Assembly (NCBI GenBank): GCA_018389105.1
Contig: JACATO010000162.1
Span: 1-64,000 of the forward strand
DNA from: Nautilus pompilius
Lineage: Eukaryota > Mollusca > Cephalopoda > Nautilida > Nautilidae
Direction of reading: 5' to 3'
DNA: 64,000 nucleotides
The translations under genes and the position numbers were made by a program. Numbering within the stretch: position 1 is the first letter of the stretch; the number at the start of each line of letters is the position of its first letter. Shown in pieces: positions 59,777 through 64,000 of the stretch. The notes beneath the pieces are model-generated. The model ran no database searches. It had not been told where the DNA came from and was given only the letters and a program-made list of their open reading frames with translations.

Positions 59777-60520
59777 CGGCGTTATCTCTTCTCTCCGCTC
59801 TCTCTCTCTCTCTCCGCTCCCTCTCTCTCTGTACCGACGTCATCTCTCCTCTCTCTATCAGGCTCTCTCTCCTCTCTCTCGTCTCTCTCTCTCTCATCTC
59901 TCGGAGATCTCCTCTCTCTCTCGCTCTCTCTCTCTCCTCTCTCTCCCTCCTCTCCGCTCTTCCTCGCTCCTCTCGCTCTCTCCTCCTCCTTCCCCTCGTC
60001 TCTCTCTCTCGATCTCTCGTCTCTCTCTCATCTCCTCTCTCTCGAGTCTCTCTCTCGATCTCTCGTCTCTCTCTCTCTCCTCGCTCATCTCTCGTCTCCT
60101 CTCGCTCTCCGATCCTCTCACTAGCTCTCTCTCTCTATCTCTCTCTCTCTCCTCTCCTCTCCTCTCCTCTCTCCTCTCTCTCTAGCTCTCGCTCTCTCTC
60201 GCTCGTCTCTCGCGCTCCTCGCTCCTCCTCCTCTACTCAAGTCTCTCACTCGTATCTATCTCTCTCTCTCCTCTCTCTCTCTCTCTCGCTCTCATCTTCT
60301 CTCCTCTATCTCGCTATCTCTTCCTCTCTCTCTCTCTCTCTCTCTCTCCCTCCTCTCTCCTCTCTCCATCTCTCCTCTCTCCATCTCTCTCTCTCTCTCT
60401 CCATCTCTCTCTCTCTCTCTCCTCTCTTCCATCTCTCTCTCTCTCTCTCTCCTCTCTCCTCTCTCTCTCCTCTCTCTCTCTCTCTCTCGCTCTCTCTCTC
60501 GCTCTCTCTCTCTCTCTCGA
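59777..60520 (+). repeat. CT/CTC array, CRE-poor
   Basis: About 740 bp of CT and CTCC tracts with one GTACCGACGTCATC unit near 59831. It is mostly irregular CT/CTC/TCG. Confidence 0.93.
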
Positions 60521-62581
60521 ATATAACAGAATTATTAAAGCTTTAAGGAAACTTCCTTTCAACTTTATAATCTGTTAGCACATTTCTTGTCCTTGGTAGT
60601 AAGTCAGCGCACATTTTTGTACTTAAAAAGAAAAGAGATTTGCTAGCAGACTCTGAATGTCTAATTTCATCATTTCTCTTCTAGTGGGTGGGGGGCGTAA
60701 TAGAGTACGGATACGTGGCGCCCCGACGTCCTTACGTCACTTTGCCGCTGTCCTAAGTGATATGGATGGAGCGCCACGGAAACTGAGAAACGATAACTTT
60801 TCTAGTTTTCAGATTTCGGCAGAGCGAGCAGGAGAGGGTTAAGGCGGACCTACAACAAGTGTTATTATAGTAGGTCTTCTGAGACGTCAACAGAAACGTT
60901 CGATGACGGCGCATCACTGGACAAAGGCTGTCTTTACTTTCTCTTTAATAACTGATAAGGCGGAGAAAAAACAAAAAACACCCAAAGTAAAGACGATCTT
61001 TTGTACCAGTCATTAAAGATGAATTGAAGATCTTATTCCCCAGTAACTCTCTCCCCCCCAAAAAAATTACTAGAACGTTTGATCGTCTTATTACACGCTC
61101 TTTGAAACGTACCTGTGGACAAGCCGATCAAATTATTTTGATCACGGATCATGTAGATCGAAGATTCATCTAATATGGTTTTCAACGATTTATTTCCGGA
61201 AGTAAACCGTTGGCATCGTTAACTCATACAATTTATATCCACGTCTGTAACTATTAATCGATTTATTTCGTGGTAATTTCCGAATAGTTACCTACTATTC
61301 TTTTTTTTTATTACTAGAATCCAAACGACCCTGCCCCACGGTTATTAATTAATTATTTTTGCGCAGATCGATCAGACGTATTGACGAGCAACCGAAGTAA
61401 AACGTTCGATACCATCTCTCGAGAAAATAGTTCGAACTTGTTTTGCTGTCTTCTGAATACGATGAGCGCCATCCTCGATCGATCGACCACGTGACTCGGC
61501 TTTCCCTTTGCTTACTCTGGAGGAATCTTCGGTTTTATTCCATTAAAGCTGGCGGCATTGTTGCGTGGTTTGTTTGTTTTAACAAGAACCTGACAACTTC
61601 CGAAAGCCAAATAATGCAAATGCGATTATTAAAAAAAAGCACATTTTATTAGAAAGTATTTTCATTGTCTAAAAAAAAAGCGTTACCACTTTAATGTTAG
61701 AAAGTTTTTGTCATTATATTATTTATATTAGTGTTTTGCAATATAATAATCGATATGGGCCGTACGTTTATTCTGCAGTATAAACGATTTGTGAAGCAGA
61801 TTTATTGGTTCTTGGGAACAACTTTCCGGTATGGCGTACAGCTTCTAGACGTAATCTCTGATAACATTAATGGCGACCGTGTCCACACTTTCCCCGCAAA
61901 GACGCAGATACTGTTTCATTACGCCGTCTCGAGGGGTCGCATGGCGTAGTCTGCCACAGCGCACCCTTAGGTGCGCGATGGAGTTCATATCCGGGCTCTT
62001 CAGGGTCCGGTATTTAACTACGGGTCGATGTTGCCCTCTTCGAAGTTGCGGCGGCTCGGAAACTGTCGTGGTAGAAGCTGCTGTCACGCGGTACGGTCGT
62101 CACCAGCGAACACCTGGCCGTAGTCGGCCCCGCACGGTTCTCGCCCGATGACGCAGACAGTGTGGACAACGTCGACGGTCTCTGCTCCAGAACTGACCGA
62201 TTCCGCTCGGCCCCTCATTAGGTGCGCGTGTGAAAAAAAAAAACAAACTGTTTTTGAGATTTAAATGTCTTTTAGAAATCGTACACAACCAGTAAAGAAT
62301 CGATTACTATGTCGATAATTTTGAAAATCGTTAAAAATTTAACTTATAAATTCGTTTCATTAAATTTCAACGCTAGGTGGCGTTTATAATGGTCCTGTTT
62401 CTTCGTTGAGACCATAGAACTTCGAATTACTTATCGGCACGAAGGTACACTGAAGTTTACACTCTCGATCTGTGCTAATAATGTGTGTCATTCTCTTTGA
62501 ATGCTAAATTAATAATAAAATTGTGTACACGAAATAAATAATTAGAAATTCTAAAATCAGCACTTTGGAGACCACCATCGT

Positions 62582-62624
<43 letters not shown>
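62582..62624 (+). repeat. (GT)n microsatellite
   Basis: About 21 uninterrupted GT units. Confidence 0.97.
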
Positions 62625-62626
<2 letters not shown>

Positions 62627-64000
62627 CTCTTTTGCATTGAGAGAAGAAAGGTAAGTTACACTAGAACCCATACAAAATCTTGCACAACCGGAAGTCATGT
62701 ACAGGGTCAGGTAACCCATACACATTATTTAGTCTTTTTTACAGAAGCAAGACGGTGGACAGTAGTTCCTACATCTGAGTTTTAACTTCCGATTATCTAT
62801 TCTTTTAACGGTAAGATTGATAATTTTGAAGAATTATGCAATGAACGATAGCAATTCCTGTAATTTGTGCGGAGAATTAATATTAAAGACCTGTTGTATT
62901 GAGGGTATTCAAGAAAAATGAATTAAGATTCCTTTTTTGTAAATTTTGTATAAGAATGTTTTTAATTTGCATCGTTGTAAAAAAACAAACAACAACAATA
63001 CTCTGATGGGTGGATTTTAAACACTTAATTCTTCTGCGAAACGCTTCGCCTAAGGAAACCTCTGGAAAGCCAGGATTCGCTGGCTGGCTTCTTCCTAGAA
63101 TTGATCTTCCTGTGATGTTGGGTTTGATACCACCGGGACAGGTCCAGAGAGAGGCGCGCGGAACGTCGCTAGGGGGCCTCATCAGAGGGGGGGGGAGGAA
63201 TCACGTGACTTTCCGTAACACACACGCCCCCTCTCTCCTGCCTTGAACGATATTAAAAAAAAAGAAAACGAGAGGGAAGTCATTTCTCAATTTTGTTTCT
63301 CCTCCGCATCTTCGAAACTGCGCCGTTCCGGTTTGACAGACGGGCCTGCAGTTGTCGGCCGTGAAGCGTGATACCCGACGGCGGAAGCTCGGAGTCTCTC
63401 CGGCGAAAGTGTTTTGCGCGAGTGGCTTCCACGTCCTTCACCTCCACCGGCGACCTTCAGCTCCGTCTAGATGGCGCGGCGCGTGCTCAGAAAAGCAGAA
63501 CACGTGGAGGATGTCGTGTGAACGGAGCGCAGTGTCAAATATCCATTGAGAAGGAGAATTAAAAAAAAAATGAACCGAGGCTTTCATACATTCTCGAATT
63601 AACCCCCGCCCAACGGAATCGAAGCGACGCCGTTCGACTTGTGCGAGGCGTTTTCCGACAACTTCTCCCGCGCCCAGTGGTTGATGGAGAATTAAAGCTG
63701 TTTTATTTCGTCGGCGGCTTGCGAACAGCTAACCCTTAGCCGACTGATGTCGAGCGACGAGGGTCGAAATCAGCCCTGCTTATTCTCTACTGGCTGACAT
63801 AAGGGAAAACTCCGAAAGGTCTCTTAAGAACGCCCAGGTAGAGATGATAGTTTTTTGTCCCGAGTCCACGCAGCTTGAGTGATGATCCTGCAGACGGCTG
63901 CCTAGTACCGGGCCACGAGTAATCGTAGTAGTCCGTCTGACTAAACTCTTCAGAATTAATGAAGTTACTGAAAGGTACAGTTATTAACCGTCGAACACTA

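Larger units (their letters stand above)
57367..64000. other. Upstream flank of globin B
   Basis: No gene is supported. An ATG-started minus-strand frame at 59301-59023 (92 codons) looks mildly protein-like but was not recognised. The region holds the CT array at 59.8 kb and a GT repeat at 62.6 kb. Confidence 0.4.

Overview
This window is eukaryotic nuclear DNA, most likely from a lophotrochozoan and probably a mollusc. Its genes are split by GT-AG introns with conserved phases. It holds many simple-sequence arrays, tRNA-derived SINE-like pieces and Tc1/pogo-type transposon remnants. The globins have the MG-xx-WS amino terminus that I associate with molluscan cytoglobin/globin-X-like proteins. 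The species cannot be fixed from the sequence alone.

Four protein-coding genes can be supported. (1) Globin A, plus strand, exons 1260-1420, 6229-6454 and 8444-8605, 182 aa. (2) Globin B, minus strand, exons 57366-57200, 42273-42048 and 40914-40738, 189 aa, with a first intron of about 15 kb. These are paralogues pointing tail to tail. Both have introns at the ancestral B12.2 and G7.0 positions, central exons of identical length (226 nt), and an N-myristoylation-type start. (3) A proton-coupled-folate-transporter-like SLC46 transporter of the major facilitator superfamily, minus strand, rebuilt from exons 27776-27768, 27492-26370, 24166-24083 and 17700-17544. Its last exon is not located. (4) A CXorf65/C22orf15-like protein of unknown function, minus strand, one uninterrupted exon, 31990-31463. 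Genes 3 and 4 lie in the roughly 32 kb between the 3' ends of the two globins.

The rest is introns and intergenic DNA. Its most striking component is a set of polypyrimidine (CT)n arrays repeatedly interrupted by TGACGTCA, the palindromic CREB/ATF (CRE) consensus, or close variants. Such arrays lie at 7.3-8.4, 14.5-14.9, 21.0-21.3 (inverted), 25.0-25.3, 32.2-32.3, 44.4-44.9, 53.2-54.0 and 59.8-60.5 kb. The copy at 14.5 kb has a regular alternating 31/39-bp spacing of the palindrome. Single CREs also sit just upstream of the SLC46-like and CXorf65-like starts. Other elements are a 592-bp pogo/Tigger-like MITE with TA target duplications (16852-17443), two inverted Tc1/mariner-like remnants 34 kb apart, a dispersed repeat at 0.4 and 18.3 kb, tRNA-like SINE fragments, and trinucleotide and dinucleotide microsatellites.

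The genes do not form a metabolic pathway. The window is a globin paralogue pair separated by two unrelated genes in repeat-rich DNA. All exon structures were read by eye from the sequence and lack transcript support.
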